From the NCBI RefSeq assembly GCF_024707105.1, contig NZ_JANQAJ010000009.1:512501-576500 (forward strand): DNA of 64,000 bases. The letters run 5' to 3'. Shown in pieces: positions 11,205 through 21,008 of this stretch; within the stretch, counting starts at the first letter, position 1; every line of letters starts with the position of its first letter. The notes under the pieces were generated by a model. That model was given only the letters and a program-made list of their open reading frames with translations, was not told where the DNA came from and did no database searches. Origin of the DNA: Devosia ginsengisoli (lineage in GTDB: Bacteria > Pseudomonadota > Alphaproteobacteria > Rhizobiales > Devosiaceae). The position numbers and the translations under genes are program-made.

Positions 11205-13472
11205 TCAAACCGGCAGGTTCTGCTTCTCGATCCATTCCTGCAGCAACTGCCGAATGGTCACCCCATTGGCGCCATCGCTCAGCGCGGCGCCGACCGATTG
11301 CTGGATCGGCTTGAGATCGAGGTTCAGCACCAGTTCCTTGATCGGCCCGATCGAGGCCGGGCCCATGGAAAGCCGGGTCATGCCCACTGCCATCAGGGCG
11401 AGCGCTTCCAGCGGTTTCCCCGCCAGCTCGCCGCACATGGTGATCGGAATATTGTAGCGCCGCGCCGCATCCACCACCATGCGGATGGCCCGGAGCCGCG
11501 GCATGCCGATGGGATCGTAATTGGTGGCAACGCGCGGATTGGCCCGGTCCGATGCCGTCAAAAACTGCACCAGGTCATTGCTGCCGATGGAAACGAAATC
11601 GGCCTCGGGCAGCAACTGGTCGAGTTCGAACAGCAGCGAGGGCACTTCCACCATCACGCCCAGTTCCAGCCGGCTCGGCAGGGGTTTGCCCTGCCGTCGC
11701 AGCCGCTCGACTTCCTTCTGCACCACCATCTTGGTCTGGGTGAATTCGAAGGTCTCGGTGACCATCGGCACCAGGATCTTGAGCGGCCTTCCATTGGCCG
11801 CCAGCAGCAAGGCCCTGATCTGCGTGCGCAGCAGGCCCGGCCGCTCCAGCCCCAGCCGGATCGAGCGGAAGCCCATGGCCGGGTTTTCCTCGGTCATCGA
11901 ACGCTGATAGGGCAGCACCTTGTCACCGCCGATATCGAGCAGACGAAACACCACCGGCCGGTCGCCGGCAATCTCCATGGCTTCGGCATAAAGTTCCTGC
12001 TGCTCCTGCAGGCGCGGGAGCTTGGATGCGATCATGAACTGCAATTCGGTGCGGAACAGCCCAACGCCCGAAGCCCCGGTATCGTCGAGCATGGGCAGGT
12101 CGGCGACCAGGCCCGAATTGTGCAGCAGCGTGATGTCGACGCCATCCCTGGTGATGCTCGGTCTGTCCTTGAGCGCGGCGTAATGCGCCCGGCGCCGGGC
12201 CGAAACGCGCACCTTGTCGACATAGGCCTGCTCGATATCCGGCGTCGGCCGCAGATGCACCACCCCGCTCGGTCCATCGAGAATGATGTCGTCGCCGGTT
12301 TCGCTCATCGAGACGATGGACTGCGCCTGCCCCACCGCCACGATGCCGAGCGAACGCGCGACAATAGCCACATGCGCCGTCGTGCCGCCTTCTTCCAGCA
12401 CCACGCCGCGCAGCTTCTTGCGGTCATATTCCAGCAGTTCCGCCGGCCCCATATTGCGGGCCACCAGAATGGCATTGTCCGGCAGCGCCTTGCGCGCCAG
12501 CGCCTGCCCGTCTCCGGTCAATACGCGCAGCAGCCGGTTGGCCAGATCGTCCAGGTCATGCAGCCGGTCGCGGATATAGGGATCGGTCTGGCGCAGCATG
12601 CGGGCGCGGGTATCGTTCTGCACCCGCTCCACCGCCGCTTCCGCCGAAAGCCCGTTATCGATCGCCTCGGTCAGCCGGTTCACCCAGCCGCGGTCATTGG
12701 CGAACATGCGGTAGGTTTCAAGGATTTCGCGGTGATCGGTGCCGCCCACCATGTCGCCATGGTCGAGCATGGCGTCGATGGAGACGCGCATCTTTTCCAG
12801 CGCCGTCTCCAGCCGCACCTTTTCGGCATCGGTATCTTCGGCGATGAAATTGGACACCACGACACGCGGGTCGTGCAGCACCACAGTGCCCAGCGCAATT
12901 CCGTCGGTAAAGCTGACGCCGTTGAACATGCGAGGACGCCTGAGATCGATATCGGAACCAGGCTTGATCAGATTGTCGAAGTCGCTGGTGGCGATCATCT
13001 CGGCCAGGATTGTGGCCGTTGTCAGCATGGCTTCGGTTTCGTCCTCGCCATAATGGCGGCGCTCGGCATTCTGCACCACCAGGACACCCAGCGTCTGGCC
13101 GGCGCGCAGCACCGGCACGCCCAGGAAGGCATTGTATTTTTCTTCGCCGGTTTCGGGGCGATAGACGAAGCCGGGATGGCTGGGGGCATTTTCGAGGCTG
13201 AGCGGTTCGGCTTCGGCCGCGATGAGGCCGACCAGGCCTTCGCCCAGCCGCAGCGTCGTCATATGCACGGATTCAGCGGCCAAGCCCCGGGAGGCAAACA
13301 GTTCCAGCGCGCCGTCGTCGCGCAGCACGTAGAACGAGCACACATCGGCGCGCATGTTATCGGCGATGAGGCCGACAATCTTGTCGAGCCGCTCCTGCGA
13401 AGCCAGCGGCTCCGCCATTGTCTCACGTAACTGCCGCAGCAGCACTCTCGGGCCGCCGATGCTCGTGACCAT
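11205..13472 (-). CDS. ptsP: Nitrogen PTS phosphoenolpyruvate-protein phosphotransferase (EI-Ntr)
   Basis: First enzyme of the regulatory nitrogen PTS; it moves phosphate from phosphoenolpyruvate to NPr and then EIIA-Ntr. Its 755 aa comprise an N-terminal GAF domain (about 1-150, with RDDGALELFASRGL), the EI N-terminal domain, the phospho-His domain with GGTTAHVAIVARSLG, and a C-terminal TIM barrel (DIGGDKVLPY, FVSIGSNDLVQF, TMCGELAG). GAF domains in EI-Ntr sense glutamine or 2-oxoglutarate in related bacteria. It follows lysC on the same strand 66 bp away, the usual order in this group. No PTS sugar transporter is nearby, consistent with a regulatory role. Confidence 0.96.
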   Translation of the reverse strand: MVTSIGGPRVLLRQLRETMAEPLASQERLDKIVGLIADNMRADVCSFYVLRDDGALELFASRGLAAESVHMTTLRLGEGLVGLIAAEAEPLSLENAPSHPGFVYRPETGEEKYNAFLGVPVLRAGQTLGVLVVQNAERRHYGEDETEAMLTTATILAEMIATSDFDNLIKPGSDIDLRRPRMFNGVSFTDGIALGTVVLHDPRVVVSNFIAEDTDAEKVRLETALEKMRVSIDAMLDHGDMVGGTDHREILETYRMFANDRGWVNRLTEAIDNGLSAEAAVERVQNDTRARMLRQTDPYIRDRLHDLDDLANRLLRVLTGDGQALARKALPDNAILVARNMGPAELLEYDRKKLRGVVLEEGGTTAHVAIVARSLGIVAVGQAQSIVSMSETGDDIILDGPSGVVHLRPTPDIEQAYVDKVRVSARRRAHYAALKDRPSITRDGVDITLLHNSGLVADLPMLDDTGASGVGLFRTELQFMIASKLPRLQEQQELYAEAMEIAGDRPVVFRLLDIGGDKVLPYQRSMTEENPAMGFRSIRLGLERPGLLRTQIRALLLAANGRPLKILVPMVTETFEFTQTKMVVQKEVERLRRQGKPLPSRLELGVMVEVPSLLFELDQLLPEADFVSIGSNDLVQFLTASDRANPRVATNYDPIGMPRLRAIRMVVDAARRYNIPITMCGELAGKPLEALALMAVGMTRLSMGPASIGPIKELVLNLDLKPIQQSVGAALSDGANGVTIRQLLQEWIEKQNLPV

Positions 13473-13538
13473 ACCCCTTTAGACGGCCGCCACAGCCGCC
13501 CCCTTTCCTGAGGAGCGACCAGGACCGTCAGAGCGATC

Positions 13539-14804
13539 CTAGGCGTCCTTCTTGTCCAACCCGTAATAAGTATGGAGAGCGCGAACCGCAAGCTCAGCAT
13601 ATTGCTCATCGATCAACACCGAGGTCTTGATTTCCGATGTGGTGATCAGCTGTATGTTGATGCCCTTGTCGGCCAGCGCCTTGAACATCGAGCTCGCAAC
13701 GCCCGCATGGCTGCGCATGCCTACGCCCACGACCGATACCTTTGCCCCGCCCTTGGAGCCGGAAAGCCGCGCATATTCGATGCGGTCACCGGCATTCTGC
13801 AGCGTCTTGACCGCCTTGTCATATTCGCTGTCGGGCACCGTGAAGGTGATGTCGGTGGTGGCGCCATCGTCGGCGATATTCTGCACGATCATGTCGACGA
13901 TGATGCCCTGATCGGCCAGCGTACCGAAAATGGCCGCCGCCACGCCCGGATTGTCCTTGACGTCGCGCAGGGTGATCTTGGCCTCGGCCTTGGCGAGCGT
14001 CACGCCCGAAACGATCTGCTTTTCCACGATCTCATCCTCATCGCAAACCAGTGTGCCGGGCACGCCCGGCGTCCCGTCGGGCGCCACCTGCGGCGCATCG
14101 GGATCATCGAAACTCGAGCGTACCAGCAGCGGCACTTTATAGGCCATTGCCATCTCGACCGAACGGATCATCAGCACCTTGGCACCGAGCGAGGCCATTT
14201 CCAGCATTTCCTCGAAGGAAATCCGGGTCAGCCGCTGCGCCTTGGGCACGATGCGCGGATCGGTGGTGTAGACGCCGTCCACATCGGTATAGATATCGCA
14301 GCGGTCGGCCTTGACCGCCGCCGCCACCGCCACCGCCGACGTGTCCGAACCGCCGCGGCCCAAAGTCGTCACCCGGCCATTGGGGGAAATGCCCTGGAAG
14401 CCGGTGATGACAGGCACCCAGCCATCCTCGAGCCGCTTGTTGAGCTCGGTCGGATCGATCTCGGTGATCCGCGCCGCGCCATGCGCGCCATCGGTCCGGA
14501 TCGGCACCTGCCAGCCCGAAAAAGACCGCGACTGGATGCCCATCTCGCTGAGCACGATGGCCATCAGCCCGGCCGTCACCTGCTCGCCCGAAGCCACCAC
14601 GGCGTCATATTCGCGCGCGTCATGCATCGGGCTGGCTTCATTGACCCAGCCGACCAGTTCATTGGTCTTGCCCGACATGGCCGAAACCACGACGATAACC
14701 TCGTGGCCGGCATCGACCTCGCGCTTCACATGGCGCGCGGCCTGGCGGATACGCTCGACACTGGCAACTGACGTGCCACCGAACTTGACGACGATACGGG
14801 CCAA
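13539..14804 (-). CDS. lysC: Aspartate kinase
   Basis: Phosphorylates aspartate, the first step to lysine, threonine and methionine (and diaminopimelate for the cell wall). The nucleotide-binding start motif is IVVKFGGTSVA, and two C-terminal ACT domains (from about residue 265) carry feedback regulation. I chose the TTG at 14804 (MARIVVKFGG) because it gives the family's standard N-terminus and length (421 aa) and is preceded by GGGGAAG. A longer frame to 14876 adds residues absent from homologues. It is divergent from ubiG across a palindromic repeat. Confidence 0.96.
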   Translation of the reverse strand: MARIVVKFGGTSVASVERIRQAARHVKREVDAGHEVIVVVSAMSGKTNELVGWVNEASPMHDAREYDAVVASGEQVTAGLMAIVLSEMGIQSRSFSGWQVPIRTDGAHGAARITEIDPTELNKRLEDGWVPVITGFQGISPNGRVTTLGRGGSDTSAVAVAAAVKADRCDIYTDVDGVYTTDPRIVPKAQRLTRISFEEMLEMASLGAKVLMIRSVEMAMAYKVPLLVRSSFDDPDAPQVAPDGTPGVPGTLVCDEDEIVEKQIVSGVTLAKAEAKITLRDVKDNPGVAAAIFGTLADQGIIVDMIVQNIADDGATTDITFTVPDSEYDKAVKTLQNAGDRIEYARLSGSKGGAKVSVVGVGMRSHAGVASSMFKALADKGINIQLITTSEIKTSVLIDEQYAELAVRALHTYYGLDKKDA

Positions 14805-14898
14805 TTTCTTCCCCGGAACCCCGCCGAACCCGGCGGTACGCTTCTCTTGCGCGCTGCCATGCCATAAAGGCGACATGGGATCAACTCTTACTCCACCA

Positions 14899-14990
14899 CG
14901 GCGTCATTCCCGCGCAGGCGGGAATCCATTCTTCCGCCCGCTGGCCGACAATAGTAAGAGTGGATTCCCGCCTGCGCGGGAATGACCCCA
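14899..14990. repeat. Inverted palindromic repeat, family E, between lysC and ubiG
   Basis: GTCATTCCCGCGCAGGCGGGAAT is followed, after about 40 bp, by its near-perfect inverted copy ATTCCCGCCTGCGCGGGAATGAC. Each arm is itself a hairpin. It occupies most of the divergent promoter region of lysC and ubiG. Confidence 0.9.
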
Positions 14991-15017
14991 TGGTTGTTGA
15001 ACCGCCGGAGCCGTGCC

Positions 15018-15758
15018 ATGACCGCTACCACCATCAACGATGCCGAAATCGCCAAATTCACCGCGATGGCCGAGGAATGGTGGGACCCCAAGGGCAAGTT
15101 CAGGCCGCTGCACAAGTTCAATCCGGTGCGGCTGGGCTATATCCGCGAGCACCTGCTGGCTCATTTCGGCCGCGACGGGTCGGCCATGCGGCCTTTCGAG
15201 GGCCTTGATATTCTCGATGTCGGCTGCGGCGGTGGGCTGCTCTGCGAGCCGCTGGCCCGGCTCGGCGCCGATGTCACCGGCATCGACGCCGCCGAACGCA
15301 ATATCGCCATTGCCCGCATTCACGCCGAAAAATCGGGCCTGGCCATCGACTACCGCGCCACATCAAGCGAAGCCCTGGCCGCCGAAGGCGCGCAATATGA
15401 CATGGTGCTCAACATGGAAGTGGTGGAGCATGTCGACAATGTGCCGCTCTACATGAAGAGCTGCGCTGACCTGGTGAAGCCCGGTGGGCTGGCTTTGACC
15501 GCCACGCTGAATCGGACGCTCCGCGCCCGGGCCTTTGCCGTGTTCGCTGCCGAACACATCCTGCGCTGGCTGCCGGTCGGCACGCATGACTGGAACAAGT
15601 TCCTGACGCCGGACGAGATCAAGACACTGCTGACCCGCAATGGCCTGCGCGTCATCGGCGAGACCGGCGTGGTGTTCCACCCGCTGGGCGACGAATGGCG
15701 CCGCTCGCGCGACATGGGCATCAACTACATGGTCATGGCCGAACGGCCCGCTGCCTAG
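15018..15758 (+). CDS. ubiG: Bifunctional 3-demethylubiquinone / 2-polyprenyl-6-hydroxyphenol O-methyltransferase
   Basis: Carries out both O-methylation steps of ubiquinone synthesis at the inner membrane. It is 246 aa from the ATG at 15018 (MTATTINDAEIAKFTAMAEE); a frame start at 14982 lies in a repeat and adds residues not seen in the family. The family signature FTAMAEEWWDPKG and the SAM motif DILDVGCGGGLLCEPLARLG are present, as is the VVEHVDNVPLY post-motif. The gene converges with the AlkD-like gene, overlapping by 4 bp. Confidence 0.96.
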   Translation: MTATTINDAEIAKFTAMAEEWWDPKGKFRPLHKFNPVRLGYIREHLLAHFGRDGSAMRPFEGLDILDVGCGGGLLCEPLARLGADVTGIDAAERNIAIARIHAEKSGLAIDYRATSSEALAAEGAQYDMVLNMEVVEHVDNVPLYMKSCADLVKPGGLALTATLNRTLRARAFAVFAAEHILRWLPVGTHDWNKFLTPDEIKTLLTRNGLRVIGETGVVFHPLGDEWRRSRDMGINYMVMAERPAA

Positions 15759-16477
15759 CGCGCCTTCCGCCTCAGCCAACCGGCCCGCTCCTCGGGCGAA
15801 AAATGCTCGATGGCATAGCGCAGGGCGGTGCGCGGCATGGTCGCGGCATGCCGTTCCAGGAACGCCTCGACAAGCGGCTTGTCATGCATGGCGACCGTAC
15901 GCAGCATGCCGCCGACCACCTTGTTGATGAGGTCCTGCGGATCATCGACCAGTATTTCGGCGATGGCCATGATGTCGTCGAACTGGCGCAGCCGGATGAA
16001 TGCCATGGTGGCGAACATGGCCGTTCGCCTCTCCCACAGCGTGTCCGAGCGGGCCAATTCGTAAAGCACGGCGCGATCCTTGTCGCGCAGCCAGGCACCC
16101 AGCACCTGTGGTGCGCCGAGATCGACCAGGTCCCAATTGTTGATCCGGTCATGCCGACGCAGATAGAGCGCGGCCAGTTCTCCTCGCCGCGCCTCGCTGG
16201 TTTTCTTCAACCCATATTGCTTGGCCATGATCGAGACGGCGCCGGCCCGCGCCTCGTGGATGTCGCTTTCCAACAGCTTCTCGATCTCGTCTGGTGCCAT
16301 GGCGACAAACTGCTTGGCGAGCTGGAACACTGTGCCCATGCGCACGCCGATGAAACGGTCGCCCTCGCCATATTCGCCCCTGCCGGATTTGAAATAGCGC
16401 CCGATCTTTTCCAGCTCGATATCGGACTGGTTGTCCCACAGCGCAGCGATGAAGGCTTCGGCATTCGGTTCGCTCAT
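15755..16477 (-). CDS. DNA alkylation repair protein (AlkD-like)
   Basis: HEAT-repeat DNA glycosylase family that removes alkylated bases, 240 aa. The start at 16477 (MSEPNAEAFIAALWD) fits the family; the open frame upstream to 16651 has no resemblance. Recognisable blocks are FKSGRGEYGEGDRFIGVRMG near the N-terminus, NNWDLVDLGAPQVLG, SDTLWERRTAMFAT and a helical C-terminus ending in arginines. It diverges from ilvD; the spacer carries a striking GTAC-type palindrome. The DNA-repair role is inferred from the family only. Confidence 0.9.
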   Translation of the reverse strand: MSEPNAEAFIAALWDNQSDIELEKIGRYFKSGRGEYGEGDRFIGVRMGTVFQLAKQFVAMAPDEIEKLLESDIHEARAGAVSIMAKQYGLKKTSEARRGELAALYLRRHDRINNWDLVDLGAPQVLGAWLRDKDRAVLYELARSDTLWERRTAMFATMAFIRLRQFDDIMAIAEILVDDPQDLINKVVGGMLRTVAMHDKPLVEAFLERHAATMPRTALRYAIEHFSPEERAGWLRRKAR

Positions 16478-16542
16478 GCCCGCAGGCTGCGGGGATCGCA
16501 ACGCCCCGTCAAGCCAGATCGGCAACCGCAAATCCACCGTCA

Positions 16543-16562
16543 GTACCGTACGGTACGGTACG
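16543..16562. promoter_or_regulatory. Palindromic operator candidate between alkD-like gene and ilvD
   Basis: A perfect 14-bp palindrome GTACCGTACGGTAC is extended by a further GGTACG, so the 6-bp unit GTACCG/CGGTAC appears in overlapping phase. It is 66 bp upstream of the AlkD-like ATG and about 90 bp upstream of the ilvD ATG. TetR-type regulators often bind this kind of site, but no regulator gene is adjacent. Confidence 0.5.
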
Positions 16563-16649
16563 CATTTTGATTGATCCGGTTCTGGAATGGGTCTAAGAAA
16601 GATCAACCGCGCTTGTGCAACAGGCGCAATGACTTCCGAGGATATCGCC

Positions 16650-18503
16650 ATGCCAGCCTATCGTTCCCGCACCACTACCCATGGCCGCAACATGGCCGGC
16701 GCGCGTGGCCTCTGGCGCGCGACGGGCATGAAGGACGGCGATTTCGGCAAGCCGATCATTGCCGTGGTCAACAGCTTCACCCAGTTCGTGCCCGGCCACG
16801 TCCACCTCAAGGATCTCGGCCAGCTCGTGGCCCGCGAGATCGAGGTGGCCGGCGGCGTCGCCAAGGAATTCAACACCATCGCGGTCGATGACGGCATCGC
16901 CATGGGCCATGACGGCATGCTCTATTCGCTGCCGTCGCGCGATATCATCGCGGACTCGGTCGAGTACATGGTCAACGCCCACTGCGCCGACGCCATGGTC
17001 TGCATTTCTAACTGCGACAAGATCACCCCCGGCATGCTGAATGCCGCCATGCGCATCAATATCCCTGTCGTCTTCGTTTCCGGCGGCCCGATGGAAGCCG
17101 GCAAGGCCATGCTCAAGGGCAAGCTGCAGGCGCTGGACCTGGTCGATGCCATGGTGATGGCCGCGGACGATCATTATTCCGACGCCGAAGTGCAGGCCGT
17201 GGAAGAAGCCGCCTGCCCCACCTGCGGCTCCTGCTCGGGCATGTTCACCGCCAATTCCATGAACTGCCTCACCGAGGCGCTCGGCCTCAGCCTGCCCGGC
17301 AACGGCTCGACCCTCGCCACCCATTCCGATCGCAAGCGCCTGTTCCAGGAAGCCGGCCACCTGATCGTCGACCTGGCCCGCCGCTATTACGAGCAGGACG
17401 ACGCGTCGGTCCTGCCGCGCTCCATCGCCACCAAGGCCGCTTTCGAAAATGCCATGAGCCTCGATATCGCCATGGGCGGCTCGACTAATACGGTGCTGCA
17501 TATCCTGGCAGCCGCCTATGAAGGCGGCGTCGATTTCACCATGGACGATATCGACAAGCTGAGCCGCAAGGTGCCTGTTCTCTCCAAGGTCGCGCCGGCC
17601 AAGGCCGACGTGCATATGGAAGACGTGCATCGCGCCGGCGGCATCATGGCCATTCTCGGCCAGCTCGACCGCGCGGGCCTGATCAATCGCAAGGAACATA
17701 CCATCCATTCTGCCACGATGGGCGATGCCTTGGATAAGTGGGATATCTCCCGCACCAATTCGGAAGCCGTGCGCCAATTCTTCATGGCCGCCCCCGGCGG
17801 CGTGCGCACGACACAGGCCTTTTCGCAGTCCAACCGCTGGGCCGAACTCGACCTCGACCGCCAGAACGGCGTGATCCGTTCGGCTGAAACCCCCTTCTCC
17901 AAGGATGGGGGCCTGGCCGTGCTCAAGGGTAATATCGCCATCGACGGCTGCATCGTGAAGACGGCGGGCGTTGATGAATCCATCCTCAAATTCACCGGCC
18001 CGGCGCGCGTCTTCGAGAGCCAGGACGCCACGGTCAAGGCCATTCTCTCCAACGAGATCAAGGAAGGCGACGTGCTCGTCATCCGCTATGAAGGCCCGCG
18101 CGGCGGCCCCGGCATGCAGGAAATGCTCTATCCGACGAGCTATCTGAAGTCGAAGGGCCTCGGCAAAGCCTGTGCCCTGCTGACCGACGGCCGCTTCTCC
18201 GGCGGCACGTCTGGCCTCTCCATCGGCCATGTCTCGCCGGAAGCGGCTGAAGGCGGCACGATCGGGCTGGTGCGCGAGGGCGACACGATCGAGATCGACA
18301 TCCCCAACCGCTCAATCACCCTGCTGGTGAGCGACGATGAACTGACCCAGCGCCGGCATGACCAGGACGCGTTGGGCTGGAAGCCGGCCCATCCGCGCAA
18401 GCGCAATGTGACCACGGCTCTGAAGGCCTATGCGGCCTTTGCGACATCAGCGGCGCGGGGTGCGGTGCGGGATACCGAGGCGATCGACAAGCTCTGGAAC
18501 TGA
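16650..18503 (+). CDS. ilvD: Dihydroxy-acid dehydratase
   Basis: Dehydrates 2,3-dihydroxy-isovalerate and the corresponding isoleucine precursor to 2-oxo acids; an iron-sulfur enzyme of branched-chain amino acid and pantothenate synthesis. It is 617 aa from the ATG at 16650 ([19 protein letters not shown]), the standard start; GAGG lies 8 bp upstream. Cluster cysteines are in [12 protein letters not shown] and [18 protein letters not shown], and the C-terminal [15 protein letters not shown] motif is present. Its length matches the E. coli-type enzyme. Confidence 0.97.
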   Translation: MPAYRSRTTTHGRNMAGARGLWRATGMKDGDFGKPIIAVVNSFTQFVPGHVHLKDLGQLVAREIEVAGGVAKEFNTIAVDDGIAMGHDGMLYSLPSRDIIADSVEYMVNAHCADAMVCISNCDKITPGMLNAAMRINIPVVFVSGGPMEAGKAMLKGKLQALDLVDAMVMAADDHYSDAEVQAVEEAACPTCGSCSGMFTANSMNCLTEALGLSLPGNGSTLATHSDRKRLFQEAGHLIVDLARRYYEQDDASVLPRSIATKAAFENAMSLDIAMGGSTNTVLHILAAAYEGGVDFTMDDIDKLSRKVPVLSKVAPAKADVHMEDVHRAGGIMAILGQLDRAGLINRKEHTIHSATMGDALDKWDISRTNSEAVRQFFMAAPGGVRTTQAFSQSNRWAELDLDRQNGVIRSAETPFSKDGGLAVLKGNIAIDGCIVKTAGVDESILKFTGPARVFESQDATVKAILSNEIKEGDVLVIRYEGPRGGPGMQEMLYPTSYLKSKGLGKACALLTDGRFSGGTSGLSIGHVSPEAAEGGTIGLVREGDTIEIDIPNRSITLLVSDDELTQRRHDQDALGWKPAHPRKRNVTTALKAYAAFATSAARGAVRDTEAIDKLWN

Positions 18504-18624
18504 GCCACGGTAAGAAAGAGTATCTCTCGGCTGCGCTCTGCGACAATCGCGTGACAACCACCGCGCCCGGTGCTACATGCCCGCCCAGCCACCCGGTCTT
18601 CTGCCAAGAGGGCTGGTCTGGTCA

Positions 18625-18661
18625 GGTTCGATAGCGGGGATTCCACCCTCCCTATCGAACC
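18625..18661. other. Hairpin in the ilvD / aldo-keto reductase convergent spacer
   Basis: A perfect 10-bp stem GGTTCGATAG / CTATCGAACC encloses a 17-nt loop that itself contains GGGG and CCC. It lies between the 3' ends of two convergent genes, so a two-way terminator or mRNA-end hairpin is plausible, but no T-run follows on either strand. I considered SRP or another stable RNA and could not support it. Confidence 0.5.
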
Positions 18662-18673
18662 GACCCTAATCTC

Positions 18674-19543
18674 TCAGCCCTTGCGACCGATCCGATCCAG
18701 CGTGGCGAAATCGTCATCGCTGAGCTTGATCGCGGCTGCCGCCACATTCTCTTCGAGATGCTTGACCTTGCCGGTGCCCGGAATAGGCAGCATGACCGGG
18801 CTGCGCTTCAGCATCCAGGCCAGCGCCAATTGGCTGGCCGAGGCGCCATGCTTGTCCATGATCGCCTTGAATTCGGCGCTGGTCGATTCCAGGTTTCCGC
18901 CATCGATCGGCCGCCACGGAATGAAGCCGATGCCATTGGCTTCGCAGTAATCCAGCACGTCCTCGGCGCGGCGATTGACCAGGTTGTACATGTTCTGGAC
19001 GGTCGTCACCTTGAAGTACTTGCTGGCTTCCTTGATATCATCCACGCTGACCTCGCTGAGGCCGACATGGCGGATCAGCCCATCCTGCTGCATCTGCGTG
19101 ATGGCGCCGAACTGGTCGGCCCGCGGCGTCTGGCTTTCGATGCGGTGCAACTGCCAGAGATCGATCACGTCGAGCTTGAGGCGGCGCAGGCTCTGGATGG
19201 CGCCCTGGCGCAGGAATTCCGGCCGGCCGAGCTGGTGCCATTCATCCGGCCCGGTGCGGGTCAGCCCGCTCTTGGTGGCGATAACAGTGCCCTTCGAATA
19301 GGGCGCCAGCACCTCCCCGATCAGCTCTTCGCTGACATAGGGGCCATAGCTTTCGGCCGTATCGACAAAATCCACATTGAGCTCGGGCAGGCGGCGCAAC
19401 GTCGCCCTGGCTTCCTCGACATTGTCCGGCGGCCCCCAGATGCCCCTGCCGGTAATGCGCATGGCGCCGAAACCCAGGCGGTTGACCTTCAGGTCGCCAC
19501 CAATGGCAAACGTGCCCGAAAGGGCTGCGTCGAGTGTGGTCAT
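18674..19543 (-). CDS. Aldo/keto reductase
   Basis: NADPH-dependent TIM-barrel oxidoreductase, 289 aa. The catalytic tetrad can be seen: Asp in [11 protein letters not shown], Tyr in the same motif, Lys in VIATKSGLT and His in WQLHRIES. The cofactor-site motifs [14 protein letters not shown] and [10 protein letters not shown] lie near the C-terminus. The substrate is not predictable. The gene stands alone, convergent with ilvD, with a family A repeat upstream of its start. Confidence 0.93.
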   Translation of the reverse strand: MTTLDAALSGTFAIGGDLKVNRLGFGAMRITGRGIWGPPDNVEEARATLRRLPELNVDFVDTAESYGPYVSEELIGEVLAPYSKGTVIATKSGLTRTGPDEWHQLGRPEFLRQGAIQSLRRLKLDVIDLWQLHRIESQTPRADQFGAITQMQQDGLIRHVGLSEVSVDDIKEASKYFKVTTVQNMYNLVNRRAEDVLDYCEANGIGFIPWRPIDGGNLESTSAEFKAIMDKHGASASQLALAWMLKRSPVMLPIPGTGKVKHLEENVAAAAIKLSDDDFATLDRIGRKG

Positions 19544-19597
19544 CTTGATATCTCCGTTTGGTCGCGCCGGGAGTGGCGCTCGGAAGGGGGACCAGCA

Positions 19598-19683
19598 GAC
19601 CTCATCCTGAGCGTGTCGAAGGACGAGGCTGTGGCAATGTCGGTGCAGCGACCTCGTGGTTCGACAGGCTCACCATGAGGTCT
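19598..19683. repeat. Inverted repeat, family A (copy 1)
   Basis: The arm CCTCATCCTGAGCGTGTCGA(AGGACGAGG) is followed, 25-30 bp later, by the inverted arm CCTCGTGGTTCGACAGGCTC(ACCATGAGG). Related copies lie at 35772, 37979, 41078, 43730 and 49921. Confidence 0.9.
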
Positions 19684-19691
19684 ATGGAAAA

Positions 19692-20114
19692 TCAGTTGTC
19701 GTCGGCAATGTCCGGCAGCGGCAGGAACTCCACGCCGTCATCGAGCAGGCCGGCGACCTCGTCGCGCGTGGCTTCGCCATAGATGCCGCGGGCTTCGGCT
19801 TCCTCGAAATGGATCTTGCGGGCTTCTTCAGCGAATTTGTCGCCGACATAATCGGCTTCGCTGGTGACCTTCTGCCGATAGGCGCGGACCATCTCGCGGA
19901 ACTTGACCGCATCGGGATGGGCCGAGCTCAGCGAAACCTTCTCGCCATCGGTCCGCGCCACCGATGGCGCCATCGGTGCCTTCTCGATTGCCCCATCGCC
20001 GCAGACGGCACAGGTTACGATACCGCGCGCCTGCTGGTCATCGAACGCGGCGGCGCTCTTGAACCAGGCGTCGTAGCGATGGCCCTTGGAGCAATGGAGG
20101 GAATACTGGATCAC
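19692..20114 (-). CDS. DUF1178 family protein
   Basis: Small conserved alphaproteobacterial protein (140 aa) of unknown function. Near the N-terminus are a probable metal site, IQYSLHCSKGHRYDAWF, and a CAVCGDG knuckle, which together look like a zinc ribbon. The C-terminus has an acidic conserved block (GIYGEATRDEVAGLLDDGVE). I chose the GTG at 20114 because the family starts with M-I-x-Y; the frame remains open to 20156. It follows the nitrilase-like gene on the same strand with a gap of about 60 bp, an arrangement seen in relatives. Confidence 0.9.
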   Translation of the reverse strand: MIQYSLHCSKGHRYDAWFKSAAAFDDQQARGIVTCAVCGDGAIEKAPMAPSVARTDGEKVSLSSAHPDAVKFREMVRAYRQKVTSEADYVGDKFAEEARKIHFEEAEARGIYGEATRDEVAGLLDDGVEFLPLPDIADDN

Positions 20115-20173
20115 GGCAAACGTCTCTGGGGCCTGACGGCCCGGTTGGTTGAACAAGGATATAGGGCGATCGG

Positions 20174-21004
20174 CTAAGGCTGCAACGCCCCGGGCAGGGC
20201 AAAGTTTCGCGCATTGGCCAAGGCGGGGATGCGCTGGCGTGCGTCGGCGACCTGTTCGGGAGCAATCTCTGCCAGCAGCACGCCGGGCGCGTCATGATCG
20301 AGCTCGGCGACGATCCGCCCCCAGGGATCGATGATGAGGGAATGGCCATAAGTCGCCCGGCCATTCGGATGCTGGCCACCCTGCGCCGCCGCGATGACCC
20401 AGGAGCCGGTCTCGATGGCCCGCGCCCGCAGCAGTACATGCCAATGCGCCTGCCCCGTCGGCACGGTAAAGGCGGCCGGCACGGCGATCAGGTTCGCTCC
20501 GGCATTGGCCAAAGCATTGTAAAGCCTGGGAAAGCGCATGTCGTAACAGATGGACATGCCCAGCGTGAACGAGCCCAGATCGGCCGTCACCGCCACATCG
20601 CCACCGGCATAGGTGGCGCTTTCGCGGTAGGCATTGAGCCCGGCAATATCGGCATCGAACAGGTGGATCTTGTCATAGGTCGCGACCTGTCGCCCATCCG
20701 GTCCGAACAGCACGGACCGGTTGGCGAAGCGCCCGTCGGGCAGCGGCACGGCCAGCGAGCCGATATGGATATGCATGCCATGCTGCCTTGCCAGTTCGCC
20801 CACCCGCGCCAATTGCGGATGGCCCTCGAACGGGGCGGCGGTGCTGCGCAACTGGTCCCGGTTTTCCGGGAAGATCATGGTGACTTCGGGTGTCAGCGCG
20901 TAGGACGCGCCGGCAGAGGCCGCCTCGGCCAGCATGGGCTCGAGCGCGGCGAGATTGGCCTCGGGATCGAGCCCCGACCGCATCTGGATGGCAGCGACTT
21001 TCAT
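20174..21004 (-). CDS. Carbon-nitrogen hydrolase (nitrilase superfamily, Nit1/NIT2-like)
   Basis: Amidase-type hydrolase of 276 aa; relatives act as omega-amidase or deaminated-glutathione amidase. The catalytic triad is visible: Glu in TPEVTMIFPE, Lys in YDKIHLFD, and Cys in GMSICYDMRFPRLY. I chose the ATG at 21004 (MKVAAIQMRSG), the normal family start, 4 bp after the grxC stop, so the two are probably co-transcribed. Pairing with a glutaredoxin hints at deaminated-glutathione repair, which is inference. Confidence 0.93.
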   Translation of the reverse strand: MKVAAIQMRSGLDPEANLAALEPMLAEAASAGASYALTPEVTMIFPENRDQLRSTAAPFEGHPQLARVGELARQHGMHIHIGSLAVPLPDGRFANRSVLFGPDGRQVATYDKIHLFDADIAGLNAYRESATYAGGDVAVTADLGSFTLGMSICYDMRFPRLYNALANAGANLIAVPAAFTVPTGQAHWHVLLRARAIETGSWVIAAAQGGQHPNGRATYGHSLIIDPWGRIVAELDHDAPGVLLAEIAPEQVADARQRIPALANARNFALPGALQP

Positions 21005-21008
21005 GAGT

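Noticed and set aside
18540-18670. Stable RNA (SRP RNA or similar) downstream of ilvD
   Set aside because: A strong hairpin is present, but the SRP loop signature GGAAGCAGCC and other conserved RNA motifs are absent.
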